This document shows, in pieces, positions 43,352 to 52,450 of a DNA stretch of 64,000 nt. Position numbers and translations under genes: made by a program. The stretch is from Streptomyces camponoticapitis (GTDB lineage Bacteria > Actinomycetota > Actinomycetes > Streptomycetales > Streptomycetaceae), in contig NZ_BMMV01000007.1 of assembly GCF_014646115.1 (NCBI RefSeq), positions 1 to 64,000 of the forward strand, in the 5' to 3' direction. Below the pieces are notes generated by a model that had not been told where the DNA came from, made no database searches, and saw only the letters and a list, made by a program, of their open reading frames with translations. Numbering within the stretch: position 1 is the stretch's first letter; every line of letters starts with the position of its first letter.

Positions 43352-44323
43352 GTGCTCCACAGACCCAGCCGCACCCCCCGCACCCCCCACGCCTCCCGCA
43401 TCACCTCACCCCTCCGAACGGGACTGGCCACCTGGCGCCGACGGGTGGTCGCCCTCGCCCTCGTCGCGCTCACCGCGTCGCTGCTCCAGGCCAACATGAG
43501 CAGCGCGAACACCGCATCGGTCTCGGCCGAGAACGCCCAGTCCGGGACCAAGGGCGCCGCGGTCGTCCGGGTGTCGGAATTCCTCGCCGAATGTCCCTAC
43601 AGCCACCGTCTCCCGGACGACCCGATCGTGGCCCCCGGGCTGCCCGGCGGCTCGCACATGCACAGCTTCTTCGGCAACGACACGACCAACGCCCGCTCCG
43701 ACGTCAACAGCCTGGCGCGCGGGCGCACCACGTGCGCGCCCCAGGAGGACCTCTCGTCGTACTGGGTCCCGACCCTGTACGACGGCACGCGGGAGGTGGA
43801 GCCGACCGGCACCACCTTCTACTACCTGGGTGAAGGCGTACGCGACGACATCATCGCCCAGACGCAGCCGCTGCCGTACGGACTGCGGATCGTGGCGGGC
43901 AACGCCAAGGCGACCGGCCCCAACGACAACACACGGGCGCGCTGGTCGTGTCTGCACCACGGTGAGGTCAACCCGTCGACGGACTTCGTGAACTGCCCGG
44001 CGGGGGCGATGCTGGAGTCGTATCTGGACTTCCCGCAGTGCTGGAACGGCCGGGACCTCGACTCGGCGGACCACAAGAGTCATATGTCGTACCCGGTGGC
44101 GGGTGCCTGCCCGTCGACCCACCCGGTGCCGGTGCCGAAGCTGCGTCAGGTGCTGAGGTATCCGGTCAACGGCGATCCGGCGCGGTTCAAGCTCGCGTCG
44201 GGCCGGGGCTACACGATGCACGGCGACTTCTTCAACGTCTGGCCCGTGGGGGAGATGGAGCGGCGCGTACGTGACTGCATCCGTCCCATCATCAAGTGCG
44301 GTGCCGACGGCCGGCCTTCCTGA
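43352..44323 (+). CDS. Secreted DUF1996 protein
   Basis: A 323-aa exported protein. GTG 43352 (TTGGAG 5 nt upstream) gives a basic N-terminus, a hydrophobic signal segment (V-V-A-L-A-L-V-A-L-T-A-S-L-L-Q-A) and the mature DUF1996 domain: F-L-A-E-C-P-Y-S-H-R, P-G-G-S-H-M-H-S-F-F-G-N, T-T-C, S-S-Y-W-V-P-T-L-Y-D-G, F-P-Q-C-W-N-G-R-D-L-D and H-M-S-Y-P-V-A-G-A-C-P. The conserved His, Cys and Trp residues are present. Biochemical function of the domain is not established. The promoter carries a twin palindromic operator, and a strong terminator follows the gene. Confidence 0.88.
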   Translation: MLHRPSRTPRTPHASRITSPLRTGLATWRRRVVALALVALTASLLQANMSSANTASVSAENAQSGTKGAAVVRVSEFLAECPYSHRLPDDPIVAPGLPGGSHMHSFFGNDTTNARSDVNSLARGRTTCAPQEDLSSYWVPTLYDGTREVEPTGTTFYYLGEGVRDDIIAQTQPLPYGLRIVAGNAKATGPNDNTRARWSCLHHGEVNPSTDFVNCPAGAMLESYLDFPQCWNGRDLDSADHKSHMSYPVAGACPSTHPVPVPKLRQVLRYPVNGDPARFKLASGRGYTMHGDFFNVWPVGEMERRVRDCIRPIIKCGADGRPS

Positions 44324-44335
44324 CCGGACCACGCC

Positions 44336-44375
44336 CGGTGCCCGCCCGGGGCCGCACGGCCCCGGGCGGGCACCG
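44336..44375 (+). terminator. Terminator of the DUF1996 gene
   Basis: Perfect 18-bp inverted repeat CGGTGCCCGCCCGGGGCC (44336-44353) and its complement (44358-44375) around a GCAC loop, 13 bp after the stop. Confidence 0.92.
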
Positions 44376-44415
44376 AGCCCGTTCCCCCCTCACCCACACC
44401 CCCCAAGGACTCTCC

Positions 44416-45009
44416 ATGAAGGCGATACGCGGTACGGCGGCGGCGCTCCTCGTCCTTCTCGCGGTGACGGGCTGTTCGTCCGCCCCGCCGGGGGACGAGA
44501 AGTCGCCCGCGGCCTCGACTCCCCTGCGAACGGAGACCGCACAGCCCACCGGGGTCCCGACCCTCTCCGGGGCCACCGACGCCGCGTGGGTCCAGCTCAT
44601 GACCCCCATGAACGAGGGCGCGGTCGAACTCCTGGCGATGGCCACCGACCGTTCCACCGACCCCCGTCTGCGGAGCTGGGCGAAGGATCTCGCCGACGGT
44701 CACCGCGCCGAACTCCGCCGTATGCGGGCGCTGTTGAAGGAGCTGGGGCTGCCGTCGACGAATGTGCACGAGGGCCATGAGATGCCGGGCATGGTGACGC
44801 CAGGCGATCTCACGCAGGCGCGTGCCTCCCGAGGCGCGGCCTTCGAGAAGGTCTTCGTGGTCCAGATCCGCGAACATCTGGAGCAGTCCGCGCGTGTGTC
44901 GCGCTCCGAGGTCGACGCGGGCAGCGTCGCGACGGCGAAGAAGCTCGCCGCGGCGCTCGTCGAGGCGAGGGAGGGCGAGCTCGACGGCCTGGAGAACATC
45001 GCCACGTAG
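44416..45009 (+). CDS. DUF305 lipoprotein
   Basis: A 197-aa predicted lipoprotein: signal helix A-A-A-L-L-V-L-L-A-V-T-G-C with Cys20 after V-T-G. The mature DUF305 domain has W-V-Q-L-M-T-P-M-N-E-G-A-V-E-L-L-A-M-A, L-R-S-W-A-K-D-L-A-D-G-H-R-A-E-L and a Met/His cluster H-E-G-H-E-M-P-G-M. Some DUF305 proteins bind copper, and this cluster would suit that, but metal binding here is inference. AAGGA lies 7 nt upstream of the ATG. It sits between the DUF1996 and LacI genes. Confidence 0.88.
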   Translation: MKAIRGTAAALLVLLAVTGCSSAPPGDEKSPAASTPLRTETAQPTGVPTLSGATDAAWVQLMTPMNEGAVELLAMATDRSTDPRLRSWAKDLADGHRAELRRMRALLKELGLPSTNVHEGHEMPGMVTPGDLTQARASRGAAFEKVFVVQIREHLEQSARVSRSEVDAGSVATAKKLAAALVEAREGELDGLENIAT

Positions 45010-45060
45010 GGCGGGCTCCGGCTGCCCGAGGGCCCACTCCGGGCGTCGAGTACCAACCGG

Positions 45061-45073
45061 TATAAAGGCTGCA
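45061..45073 (+). promoter_or_regulatory. Probable -10 box of the LacI-family gene
   Basis: TATAAA at 45061-45066 lies 6 nt before the ATG at 45073, and no ribosome site is present. This suggests a leaderless transcript. No convincing -35 element was found, and the twin-operator palindrome does not occur here. Confidence 0.4.
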
Positions 45074-46122
45074 TGACTGCCGACACCTCCCCGCCCGCGC
45101 GCCCGACCCTGGAGGACGTGGCCGCCGTCGCAGGCGTCTCACGCGCCACGGTGTCCCGCGTGATCAACGGAGCGACGACGGTGGATCCGGCGCTGCGCAC
45201 GGTCGTCGAGGAGGCGATCGCCACGACGCACTACGTCCCGAACCGCGCGGCGCGGTCCCTGGTGACCCGGCGCACCGACTCGATCGCGCTGGTGGTCTCC
45301 GAGCAGGAACGGCGGCCGGTGGCCGAGCCGTTCGTGGGCCGGATGTTCTCGGATCCGTATTTCGGCCGGGTCGTGGGCGGACTGCTGGACGTGCTGCGGC
45401 CGGCCGGTGTGCAGATGGTGCTGATGCTGGCGGACGACGCGGCCTCGCGCGAGCAGTTGCTCTCGTATCTGCGCCAGGGCCATGTGGACGGCATCGTGCT
45501 GATCTCGTCGCACGCCGGTGATCCGCTGCCCCGGCTGGTCCACGAGACACGGCTGCCGGCCGTCCTCGCGGGCCGGCCCGGTCAGCCGTCGCCCCTCACC
45601 TACGTCGAGGCGGACCAGGCCGCGGGCGCGCGGCTGGCCGCCGGGCATCTGGCGGGGCTGGGAAGGCGCAGGATCGGTACGGTCGCGGGGCCGCAGGACA
45701 TGCCGGCGGGACAGGAACGGCTCGAAGGTTTCCGGGCGGCGATGGCGGCTTACGGGATCGAGGACGTCGCGGTCGCGGAGGGCGACTTCACCCACACGGG
45801 CGGCGCGGCGGCGATGCGGCGCCTGCTGGCCGAACACCCGGACCTGGACGGGGTGTTCATCGCCTCCGACCTGATGGCGCTGGGCGCGCTGCCGGTACTG
45901 CTCCGGGCGGGCAGACAGGTGCCCGACGAGGTGGCCGTCGTGGGCTTCGACGACAGCAACGCGGCACTGACCTGTGATCCGGCGCTGACGACCGTACGTC
46001 AGCCGGTCGAGGAGATGTCCTCGGAAATGGCCAGGCTGCTGCTGAAACAGATCGCCGCGCCGGGCGATCCGCTGCCGTCGATGATCTTCACGCCGACGCT
46101 GGTGGTGCGGGAGTCGGCGTAA
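45073..46122 (+). CDS. LacI-family transcriptional regulator
   Basis: A 349-aa repressor. The N-terminal LacI helix-turn-helix is complete: T-L-E-D-V-A-A-V-A-G-V-S-R-A-T-V-S-R-V-I-N-G and Y-V-P-N-R-A-A-R-S-L. The periplasmic-binding-protein-like sugar domain follows (F-S-D-P-Y-F-G-R-V-V-G-G-L, D-G-I-V-L-I-S-S, G-V-F-I-A-S-D-L-M-A-L-G, V-A-V-V-G-F-D-D-S, then L-T-T-V-R-Q-P). It probably responds to a sugar. Palindromes of the right type lie 1.8 kb upstream at the DUF1996 promoter, the best candidate target in the window. Confidence 0.93.
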   Translation: MTADTSPPARPTLEDVAAVAGVSRATVSRVINGATTVDPALRTVVEEAIATTHYVPNRAARSLVTRRTDSIALVVSEQERRPVAEPFVGRMFSDPYFGRVVGGLLDVLRPAGVQMVLMLADDAASREQLLSYLRQGHVDGIVLISSHAGDPLPRLVHETRLPAVLAGRPGQPSPLTYVEADQAAGARLAAGHLAGLGRRRIGTVAGPQDMPAGQERLEGFRAAMAAYGIEDVAVAEGDFTHTGGAAAMRRLLAEHPDLDGVFIASDLMALGALPVLLRAGRQVPDEVAVVGFDDSNAALTCDPALTTVRQPVEEMSSEMARLLLKQIAAPGDPLPSMIFTPTLVVRESA

Positions 46123-46132
46123 GGCTCCCCGC

Positions 46133-46489
46133 TCAGGCGGTACGGCCCCGGCCCTCCTCGTCCTCCAGCGCGGCGGCCTCCTTCGACAGCCGTACGGCCT
46201 GCAGAAGGCTCAGCCCCGGCTCCGCCTCGCGCAGCGCCTTCACCGCCCGTACCGAGTCGGCGGGCCCCTCCACACCGGCCTCGGTTATCTGCCTGCGTGC
46301 CCAACTCCCGCGCAGCTCACCGTCGGTGGCCTCCTGCGCGGCGGCGAGCAGCGCGGCGGCCCGCTCCAGGCCCGGCCGCTCCTCCGGTCCCGCGGTCTCC
46401 AGCGCGCGGTCCACGGCCTCGGCGACCTCGTCGGCGTCGCGCACGACGAGTACGGCGAACTCCTGCTTCTTCTGTCCGAATAGCGTCAT
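46133..46489 (-). CDS. Small helical hypothetical protein (118 aa)
   Basis: A soluble Ala/Glu-rich, mostly helical protein starting M-T-L-F-G-Q-K-K-Q-E-F-A-V-L-V-V-R-D-A-D-E-V-A. It includes A-A-A-L-L-A-A-A-Q-E-A-T-D-G-E-L and G-L-S-L-L-Q-A-V-R-L-S-K-E-A-A-A. I cannot assign a function. GAGG lies about 8 nt before ATG 46489; the frame is open further upstream, but that part has atypical composition. It ends 10 bp from the convergent LacI gene stop and is separated from proX by a terminator. Confidence 0.72.
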   Translation of the reverse strand: MTLFGQKKQEFAVLVVRDADEVAEAVDRALETAGPEERPGLERAAALLAAAQEATDGELRGSWARRQITEAGVEGPADSVRAVKALREAEPGLSLLQAVRLSKEAAALEDEEGRGRTA

Positions 46490-46562
46490 TCCCGGATCCT
46501 CGCCGCCCCCGGGCGCCCGCCTCAAGGGAGTTGAGCCACTTCTGAGGTACGTACGGGCGGCC

Positions 46563-46597
46563 GGGCGGCCCGGAGCCGAGGGGGCTCCGGGCCGTCC
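46563..46597 (-). terminator. Terminator of the bet-pro cluster (after proX)
   Basis: Fifteen-base inverted repeat GGGCGGCCCGGAGCC (46563-46577) with GGCTCCGGGCCGTCC (46583-46597), one G-T pair, 5-nt loop, 27 bp beyond the proX stop on the minus strand. Confidence 0.85.
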
Positions 46598-46623
46598 AGA
46601 AGGTCGGTGGCGCCGGGGTGGGG

Positions 46624-47580
46624 CTACTTCTTCGGGAGCCAGGCCTCCCACGTCGACTTGTTCTCCTTGACCCACTTCTCGGCCGCGTCCGGGCCGCTCA
46701 TCTTGTCCTTCGCGATCGCCTTGGCGACCGCGTTCTGCTCCTCGGTGCTCCACTTGAAGTTCTTGATGAACTCGGCGGCGTCACCGCCGTCCTTCGCGAA
46801 GTCCGCGTTGAGGTACTTCTGGAGCGGGGTGTTGGCGTACGCGCAGTCCGTCGCCGTCTCCGGAACGTTGCAGCCCTCCTCGTACGCGGGCAGCTTCACC
46901 TCGACCAGGTCGATGTCCGCGTTGAGCCACTGCGGGTCCCACCAGTAGGTGATGAAGGGCTCCTTGTCGCGGTACTTCTGCTGGATCTCCTTGATCTGGG
47001 CGGCCTCGTTGCCGGTCTCCTTGATCTTGAGATTCAGTTTGAGGTTCTTGACGAGGTGCTCGTCGTACGTCGTGTACGAGGGCGCCGCGCCCAGGAACTC
47101 GCCCATGTCGCCGCTGTTCGCGGAGCGGAAGTCCTTGGTGAACTTGTTGAGGTTCTTGGCGTCCGTGACCTCGGGGTTCGCGTCCGCGTAGTACTTCGGG
47201 ACGAACCAGCCGATGTGGCCGACGACGCCGAGGTCGCCGCCCTTGACGATGGTCTTCTTGTCCTCGATGTAGAGCTTCTCCTTCTTGGGCGAGCCGCCCC
47301 AGTCCTCCAGGATCGCGTCGGCCTTGCCGTTGTTGAGCGCGTCGAAGGCGACCGGCTCGTCGAGCTGCTGGAGCTCGACCTTGACGTCCAGCTCCTGCTC
47401 CATGATCACCTTGGCGACCTCGGCGTTGGCGCGCGCGCCGACCCAGGAGGGAACAGTCAGGGTGATCTCGTCGGACGCGGACGCCGAATCGGTCTCGGCG
47501 GCGCACGCGCTGAGCGCGAGCATGCCGAGCGCGCCGACTCCGGCGACCAGGGTGGTGCGTATCCGCTTGCTGTGGGTCAC
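46624..47580 (-). CDS. proX: Glycine betaine ABC transporter substrate-binding lipoprotein
   Basis: A 318-aa extracytoplasmic binding protein. The lipobox L-A-L-S-A-C follows a short signal peptide. The mature part matches the OpuAC/ProX family: I-T-L-T-V-P-S-W-V-G-A-R-A-N-A, Y-W-W-D-P-Q-W-L, Y-E-E-G-C-N-V-P-E-T-A-T-D-C-A-Y, and W-V-K-E-N-K-S-T-W-E-A-W-L at the end. Trp residues for a quaternary-ammonium cage are plentiful. GTG start. It captures glycine betaine or choline for the ProW/ProV transporter encoded upstream, and is the last gene of the cluster. Confidence 0.93.
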   Translation of the reverse strand: MTHSKRIRTTLVAGVGALGMLALSACAAETDSASASDEITLTVPSWVGARANAEVAKVIMEQELDVKVELQQLDEPVAFDALNNGKADAILEDWGGSPKKEKLYIEDKKTIVKGGDLGVVGHIGWFVPKYYADANPEVTDAKNLNKFTKDFRSANSGDMGEFLGAAPSYTTYDEHLVKNLKLNLKIKETGNEAAQIKEIQQKYRDKEPFITYWWDPQWLNADIDLVEVKLPAYEEGCNVPETATDCAYANTPLQKYLNADFAKDGGDAAEFIKNFKWSTEEQNAVAKAIAKDKMSGPDAAEKWVKENKSTWEAWLPKK

Positions 47581-47600
47581 GTCGTGGTTCTTTCTGTCGC

Positions 47601-47650
47601 GGTTTCAGTTGTCTTCAGTTGTCTTCGGTCGTCTTCGGTCGTCTTCGGTC
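47601..47650. repeat. 10-bp tandem repeat between proW and proX
   Basis: Five 10-bp units. GTCTTCGGTC occurs three times perfectly (47621-47650), preceded by GTCTTCAGTT and GGTTTCAGTT (47601-47620). They fill most of the 79-bp gap between proW stop and proX start and so form the proX mRNA leader. Confidence 0.8.
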
Positions 47651-47659
47651 GTGTGCAGC

Positions 47660-49714
47660 TCAGACCAGGGCGCGTTCCCTCGCCGCCGCGCTCGGCTGGG
47701 AGATCCGGTCCAGCAGCAGGCCGAGGCAGACGATCGCGATCCCGGCCGTCATACCGAGCCCCAGATCGCCCTTGGCCAGGCCCCTCACCACGTCGACGCC
47801 GAGCGCGCCGCCGCCGATCATGCCGCCGATGACGACGATGGCCAGGACCAGCACCACGCCCTGATTGACGGCCAGTTGGAGGGCGGGCCGGGCCAACGGA
47901 AGCTGTACCTGGCGCAGTTGCTGCCCCGTACCGGCGCCGAGTGAGCGCGCCGCCTCCAGGGCGGAGGGGTCGATCTGCCGGATTCCCTGGGTGGTGATGC
48001 GTACGACGGCGGGCAGGGCGTAGACGACGGCCGCGGCGACGGCCGCCGTACGGCCGCCGCTGAACAGCGCGATCACCGGGATCAGATAGATGAACTGCGG
48101 CATCGTCTGCATGATGTCGAGAACCGGCCTGATCACCCGCTCGACCCTCTCGACACGCGCCGCGAGGATGCCGATGGCGAAGCCGAGCAGCAGGGTCACC
48201 ACGAGCGCGGCGAGGACCTGGGAGAGCGTGTCGAGCGAGCGGTCCCAGAGGCCCATGGCGCCGATCGCGGCCAGCGACAGCACCACCGTGACGACGGCCT
48301 TCCAGCCGGTCCGCAGTGCCAGCACACCGGCGACGAGCAGCAGCGCCCACCAGGGCGTGGCCAGCAGCGCGTCGCGCACCGGGTTGATGACCCAGTTCGC
48401 GAACCCTTCGGACCAGGTGAGGGTGCCGCCCAGCACCGGTACGCCGGAGCCGAGTTCGCGCTCGATCCAGTCGACCACGGTGTTGACCGGTTCGCTGATC
48501 GAGACGGTCCAGGCCTCGGGCCACTCCTTGCGGCCGAGTACGGCTCCGAGCACCGCGCCGCCGGCGACGGCCGCGACGATGCCGGGCCAGAGCGCGTACC
48601 ACTTGGCGTGCCGGCCGGCGTCGGGGTCTTCGAGCTGTTCGCCGGCCGCCGCCGTCGTACGGTCCAGCCAGATCGCGAGCAGCACGACGGCGATTCCGGC
48701 GGGCAGCGCGAGGCCGACGTCGACGGTGGAGAGCGCCGTGAAGATCTCGTCGCCGAGCCCGCCCGCGCCGATCATCGAGGCGAGGACGACCATCGACAGA
48801 CACATCATGATCGTCTGATTGAGGCCGAGCAACATCTGCTTGCGGGCGAGCGGCAGCCGCGCCGTCGTCAGCCGCTGCCAGGAACTGGCGCCGAGCGAGG
48901 CAGACGCCTCAAGCGCCGCCGCGTCAGCGCCCCGCAGCCCGAGCGCGGTCAGCCGGGCCATCGGCGGCGCCGCGTAGATGACGGTCGCGACGAAGACGGA
49001 CGGGATGCCGATGTCGAAGAGCAGCACGAACGGCAGCAGGTACGAGAAGGCGGGCAGCACCTGCATGGTGTCGAAGACCGGCCGCAGCACCCGCTGGCAG
49101 CGGTCGGACAGCCCGGCCGCGAGCCCGAGCAGCGCGCCGACGACGGCCGAGACGATGACGGCGACGACCATCAGCGCCAGCGTCTCCATCGCCGGTTCCC
49201 ACATGCCGAGCAGCCCGATCACCGCGAAGGTGGCGAGCGCGGTGGCGGCGGTGCGCAGCGCGCGGCGGCGCAGGCCGGCGCCCCCCGCGTACCAGGCGAT
49301 CAGTACGGCCGCCACCGTCACACCGATGAAGCCGAGGCTCTCCAGCACGCTCAGTACGCCGTCGACGGAGCTCTCGGCGGAGTTGCTGATGTGCAGGAGG
49401 AAGTAGAGGAAGAGGGGGTGGGTGGTGCGGTTGTCGACGAGCCAGCGGTTCAGGTCGTCGAGCGGCGAGCGCACGTCGACGGTCAGATCGGCCGGCCAGG
49501 CTCCGCTTCCGCCGACGACCGCGCTGACGACCGCGACGAGGACGGCGGCGACGAGCAGCATCGCGCGGGGGTTGCCCGCGAGGCGGGACCAGGGGCCGGG
49601 GACGCCATCCGCGGACGGACCGATCCTGCCTGTGCGTACGTCGTTCAGGCCGCCGCGCGTGTCCTGGCCGGCCTGGTCGGTCTTCTCGGACACCGGGTTG
49701 GGAGCGGCGCTCAT
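47660..49714 (-). CDS. proW: Glycine betaine ABC transporter permease, two fused permease domains
   Basis: A 684-aa membrane protein made of two ProW-type permease halves. Each half has about six helices and one E-A-x3-L-G-A loop for docking the ATPase: [16 protein letters not shown] in the first and [16 protein letters not shown] in the second. Typical ProW proteins have one half (about 300-350 aa) and act as dimers, so this chain should supply the whole channel. It overlaps proV by ATGA. Imports betaine with ProX and ProV. Confidence 0.92.
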   Translation of the reverse strand: MSAAPNPVSEKTDQAGQDTRGGLNDVRTGRIGPSADGVPGPWSRLAGNPRAMLLVAAVLVAVVSAVVGGSGAWPADLTVDVRSPLDDLNRWLVDNRTTHPLFLYFLLHISNSAESSVDGVLSVLESLGFIGVTVAAVLIAWYAGGAGLRRRALRTAATALATFAVIGLLGMWEPAMETLALMVVAVIVSAVVGALLGLAAGLSDRCQRVLRPVFDTMQVLPAFSYLLPFVLLFDIGIPSVFVATVIYAAPPMARLTALGLRGADAAALEASASLGASSWQRLTTARLPLARKQMLLGLNQTIMMCLSMVVLASMIGAGGLGDEIFTALSTVDVGLALPAGIAVVLLAIWLDRTTAAAGEQLEDPDAGRHAKWYALWPGIVAAVAGGAVLGAVLGRKEWPEAWTVSISEPVNTVVDWIERELGSGVPVLGGTLTWSEGFANWVINPVRDALLATPWWALLLVAGVLALRTGWKAVVTVVLSLAAIGAMGLWDRSLDTLSQVLAALVVTLLLGFAIGILAARVERVERVIRPVLDIMQTMPQFIYLIPVIALFSGGRTAAVAAAVVYALPAVVRITTQGIRQIDPSALEAARSLGAGTGQQLRQVQLPLARPALQLAVNQGVVLVLAIVVIGGMIGGGALGVDVVRGLAKGDLGLGMTAGIAIVCLGLLLDRISQPSAAARERALV

Positions 49715-50775
49715 ACCGCCGCCACCTCCTTGGGTTCCGCGTCGTCGTCCAGCCCCGCGACGACGGCCAGCAGTTCCTCGTAGCCGACGACGCCGAGCGT
49801 CCGGCCGTCTTCCACGACCCGGCAGTAGTCGCCGCTGCGCGCGACGGCCTCGATCGCGTCGGAGACCAGCGTGTCGGGCTTGAGCGCGACGCCCGACCCG
49901 CTCTCGCCGTCCCGCGCGGGGCGCATGGCGCGGCGTACGGAGATGACCTGCTCGCGCGGGACGTCGCGGACGAAGTCGCGTACGTAGTCGTCGGCCGGGT
50001 TGGCGACGATCTCCTCCGGGGTGCCGAGCTGCACGATCCCGCCGTCGCGCATCAGCGCGATGCGGTCGCCGAGGCGCAGGGCCTCGTTGAGGTCGTGGGT
50101 GATGAAGACCATCGTGCGGCCCTCCTCACGGTGCAGCCGGATGACCTCTTCCTGCATGTCGCGGCGGATCAGCGGGTCGAGCGCGCTGAACGGCTCGTCG
50201 AACAGCAGGACCTGGGGATCCACGGCGAGCGCGCGGGCGAGACCGACGCGCTGCTGCTGGCCGCCGGAGAGCTGGCCGGGGCGCCGTTCCTCCAGCCCTT
50301 CGAGGCCGACCAGGGCGGCGACCCGGGCGGCCTTGGCCCGGCGCTCGGCCCTGGGCATGCCCTGGATCTCCAGGCCGTAGGCGACGTTGTCGAGCACGGA
50401 GCGGTGCGGCAGCAGACCGAAGTGCTGGAAGACCATGGCGGCGCGGTGCCTGCGCAGTTCGCGCAGCCGGTTCTTGTCCATGGCGATGACGTCCTCGCCG
50501 TCCATGGCCAGCTGTCCGCTGGTCGGCTCGATGAGCCGGGTCAGACAGCGTACGAGGGTGGACTTGCCGGAGCCGGAGAGGCCCATGACGACGAAGACCT
50601 CGCCCTTGTGCACGTCGAAGGAGACGTCGCGGACGGCGGCCGTGCAGCCGGTGCGTGCCCTCAGCTCCTCGGCGGACAGGGCCGCGTACTCGGCGTTGCC
50701 CGGTATTCGGTCGGCCTTCGGTCCGAAGACCTTCCAGAGATCGCGTACGGAGAAGACCGGTTCGGTGGCGGTCAT
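49711..50775 (-). CDS. proV: Glycine betaine ABC transporter ATP-binding protein
   Basis: A 354-aa ATPase. Walker A is G-L-S-G-S-G-K-S-T, the Q loop is F-Q-H-F-G-L-L-P-H, the signature is [10 protein letters not shown], Walker B is [12 protein letters not shown] and the switch His is in F-I-T-H-D. After about residue 270 a CBS-like regulatory segment follows ([11 protein letters not shown], then [12 protein letters not shown]), a known ionic-strength sensor in this family. ATG 50775 shares bases with the GMC oxidoreductase stop, and GGGAGG lies about 9 nt upstream. Confidence 0.94.
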   Translation of the reverse strand: MTATEPVFSVRDLWKVFGPKADRIPGNAEYAALSAEELRARTGCTAAVRDVSFDVHKGEVFVVMGLSGSGKSTLVRCLTRLIEPTSGQLAMDGEDVIAMDKNRLRELRRHRAAMVFQHFGLLPHRSVLDNVAYGLEIQGMPRAERRAKAARVAALVGLEGLEERRPGQLSGGQQQRVGLARALAVDPQVLLFDEPFSALDPLIRRDMQEEVIRLHREEGRTMVFITHDLNEALRLGDRIALMRDGGIVQLGTPEEIVANPADDYVRDFVRDVPREQVISVRRAMRPARDGESGSGVALKPDTLVSDAIEAVARSGDYCRVVEDGRTLGVVGYEELLAVVAGLDDDAEPKEVAAV

Positions 50776-52328
50776 CACGCATCACCTCCCGGTGCGGTTG
50801 TGTTGGCTGTCGCGGTGAGCAGTTCGGAGCATTTCTCGCCGACCATCAGGACCCCGATCATCGGATTCACGGCCGGCATGGTGGGGAAGACGGAGGCGTC
50901 GGCGATTCGGATGCCCCTGAGGCCACGGATCGTCAGATCCGGTCCCACCACCGCCTGTTCGTCGTCCGACGCGCCCATCCGGCAGGTGCCCGCGGGGTGG
51001 TAGACCGTGTGGGCGCAGCGGCGGGCGTACTCGCTCAGCTCCTCGTCGGAGGTGATCTCCGGCCCCGGACAGACCTCGCGGGTCAGCCAGTTGGCGAGCG
51101 GTTCGGCCGCGGCGATCCGCCGGGCGATCCTGATGCCGTCCACCAGGGTGCGGCCGTCGTGGTCGTCCTCGTCGGTGAAGTACCGGAAATCCAGGGCCGG
51201 TTTGACCTCGGGATCCGCGCTGGTGAGGAAGAGCCGGCCGCGGCTGCGGGGCTTGGGGATGTTCGGTGTCATCGAGACGCCGTGCGGGGGGCGTTCGTAG
51301 CCCAGGCGCTCGGGATTGTCGGTGAACGGGATCTGGTAGAAGTGGAACATCAGGTCCGGGCCCTGGTGGTCCGGGTCGCGCCGGACGAAGAGGCCCGCGT
51401 CGGAGTCCATCGCCGAGTTCTCGGGGATCGGCCCGTCGGTCTCCCAGACGATGACCGACTCGGGGTGGTCGAGCAGGTTCTCCCCGACGCCCGGCAGCTC
51501 GTGTGTGACGGGGATGCCGAGCGCCTCCAGATCGGCGCGCGGCCCGATGCCGGAGTGCAGGAGCAGCCGGGGTGTGTCGACGGCGCCGGCGCAGACGAGG
51601 ACTTCGCGCCGGGCGCGTACGTACGACTCCGTACCGTCCGCCGCCCGTACGCGTACGCCGGTCGCGCGGGTGCCGTCCAGCTCCAGCCGGTACGCCCAGG
51701 TCTCCAGCAGCAGGTGGAGGTTGGGGCGGTCCAGGAAGGGGTGCAGATACGCCACCGACGCGGAGGACCGCTTGTTGTCCTCCGGGTGGTAGGCGAGGTC
51801 GAAGAAGCCGGCGCCCTCGTGGAAGGGTTTCCTGTTGAAGCCCTCGACGCGGGGGACGCCGAGCGCCGCCTGCGCCGCGTCGACGAAGTCGCGGGCGATG
51901 GGGTTACGGTCCCGCTCGTCCACCGGAACGATGTTGTTGAGCAGCCGCCCGTAGTACGGCTCCATGGACGCCGCGTCCCAGCCGTCGGCCCCGGCCGCCG
52001 CCCACTCGTCCCAGTCGGAGGGCAGCGGTTTGAAGGCGATCAGGGTGTTGTGCGAGGAGCAGCCGCCGAGCACCCGGGCGCGGCTGTGCCGGATGTGGGA
52101 GTTGCCGCGCGGCTGCTCGGTCGTCGGGTAGTCGTAGTCCAGCTCGCCGCCCAGCAGCCCCATCCAGCGCCGGAGGGTCAGCACGTCGGGACGGTCGATG
52201 TCGGACGGCCCTCCCTCGATGACGGCGACGGTGACGTCCGGGTCCTCGGTGAGCCGGGAGGCGATCACCGATCCGGCGGTGCCGCCTCCGACGACGACGT
52301 AGTCGTATGCGGCGTCGTGTTCGGCCAT
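50775..52328 (-). CDS. betA: GMC-family oxidoreductase, probable choline dehydrogenase
   Basis: A 517-aa flavoprotein. The N-terminal FAD site is [16 protein letters not shown]. The GMC signatures are G-G-C-S-S-H-N-T and [16 protein letters not shown]. The active-site His region is [10 protein letters not shown], and [13 protein letters not shown] closes the FAD domain. Choline as substrate is inferred from its place between a betaine-aldehyde-type dehydrogenase and betaine transport genes; other GMC alcohol oxidases look similar. It is coupled to proV at its stop. Confidence 0.85.
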   Translation of the reverse strand: MAEHDAAYDYVVVGGGTAGSVIASRLTEDPDVTVAVIEGGPSDIDRPDVLTLRRWMGLLGGELDYDYPTTEQPRGNSHIRHSRARVLGGCSSHNTLIAFKPLPSDWDEWAAAGADGWDAASMEPYYGRLLNNIVPVDERDRNPIARDFVDAAQAALGVPRVEGFNRKPFHEGAGFFDLAYHPEDNKRSSASVAYLHPFLDRPNLHLLLETWAYRLELDGTRATGVRVRAADGTESYVRARREVLVCAGAVDTPRLLLHSGIGPRADLEALGIPVTHELPGVGENLLDHPESVIVWETDGPIPENSAMDSDAGLFVRRDPDHQGPDLMFHFYQIPFTDNPERLGYERPPHGVSMTPNIPKPRSRGRLFLTSADPEVKPALDFRYFTDEDDHDGRTLVDGIRIARRIAAAEPLANWLTREVCPGPEITSDEELSEYARRCAHTVYHPAGTCRMGASDDEQAVVGPDLTIRGLRGIRIADASVFPTMPAVNPMIGVLMVGEKCSELLTATANTTAPGGDA

Positions 52329-52450
52329 GGGTGTCGTCTACTCCACTTCACTGGGGTGATTCAAGGTTCTTGCGCGCAATGAGGCGTAATGTGACTGAGC
52401 CGTAAGGCAGTTGGTGATTTTCCGGCGTCCGCCGGCGGTCGGCGGCCGGT

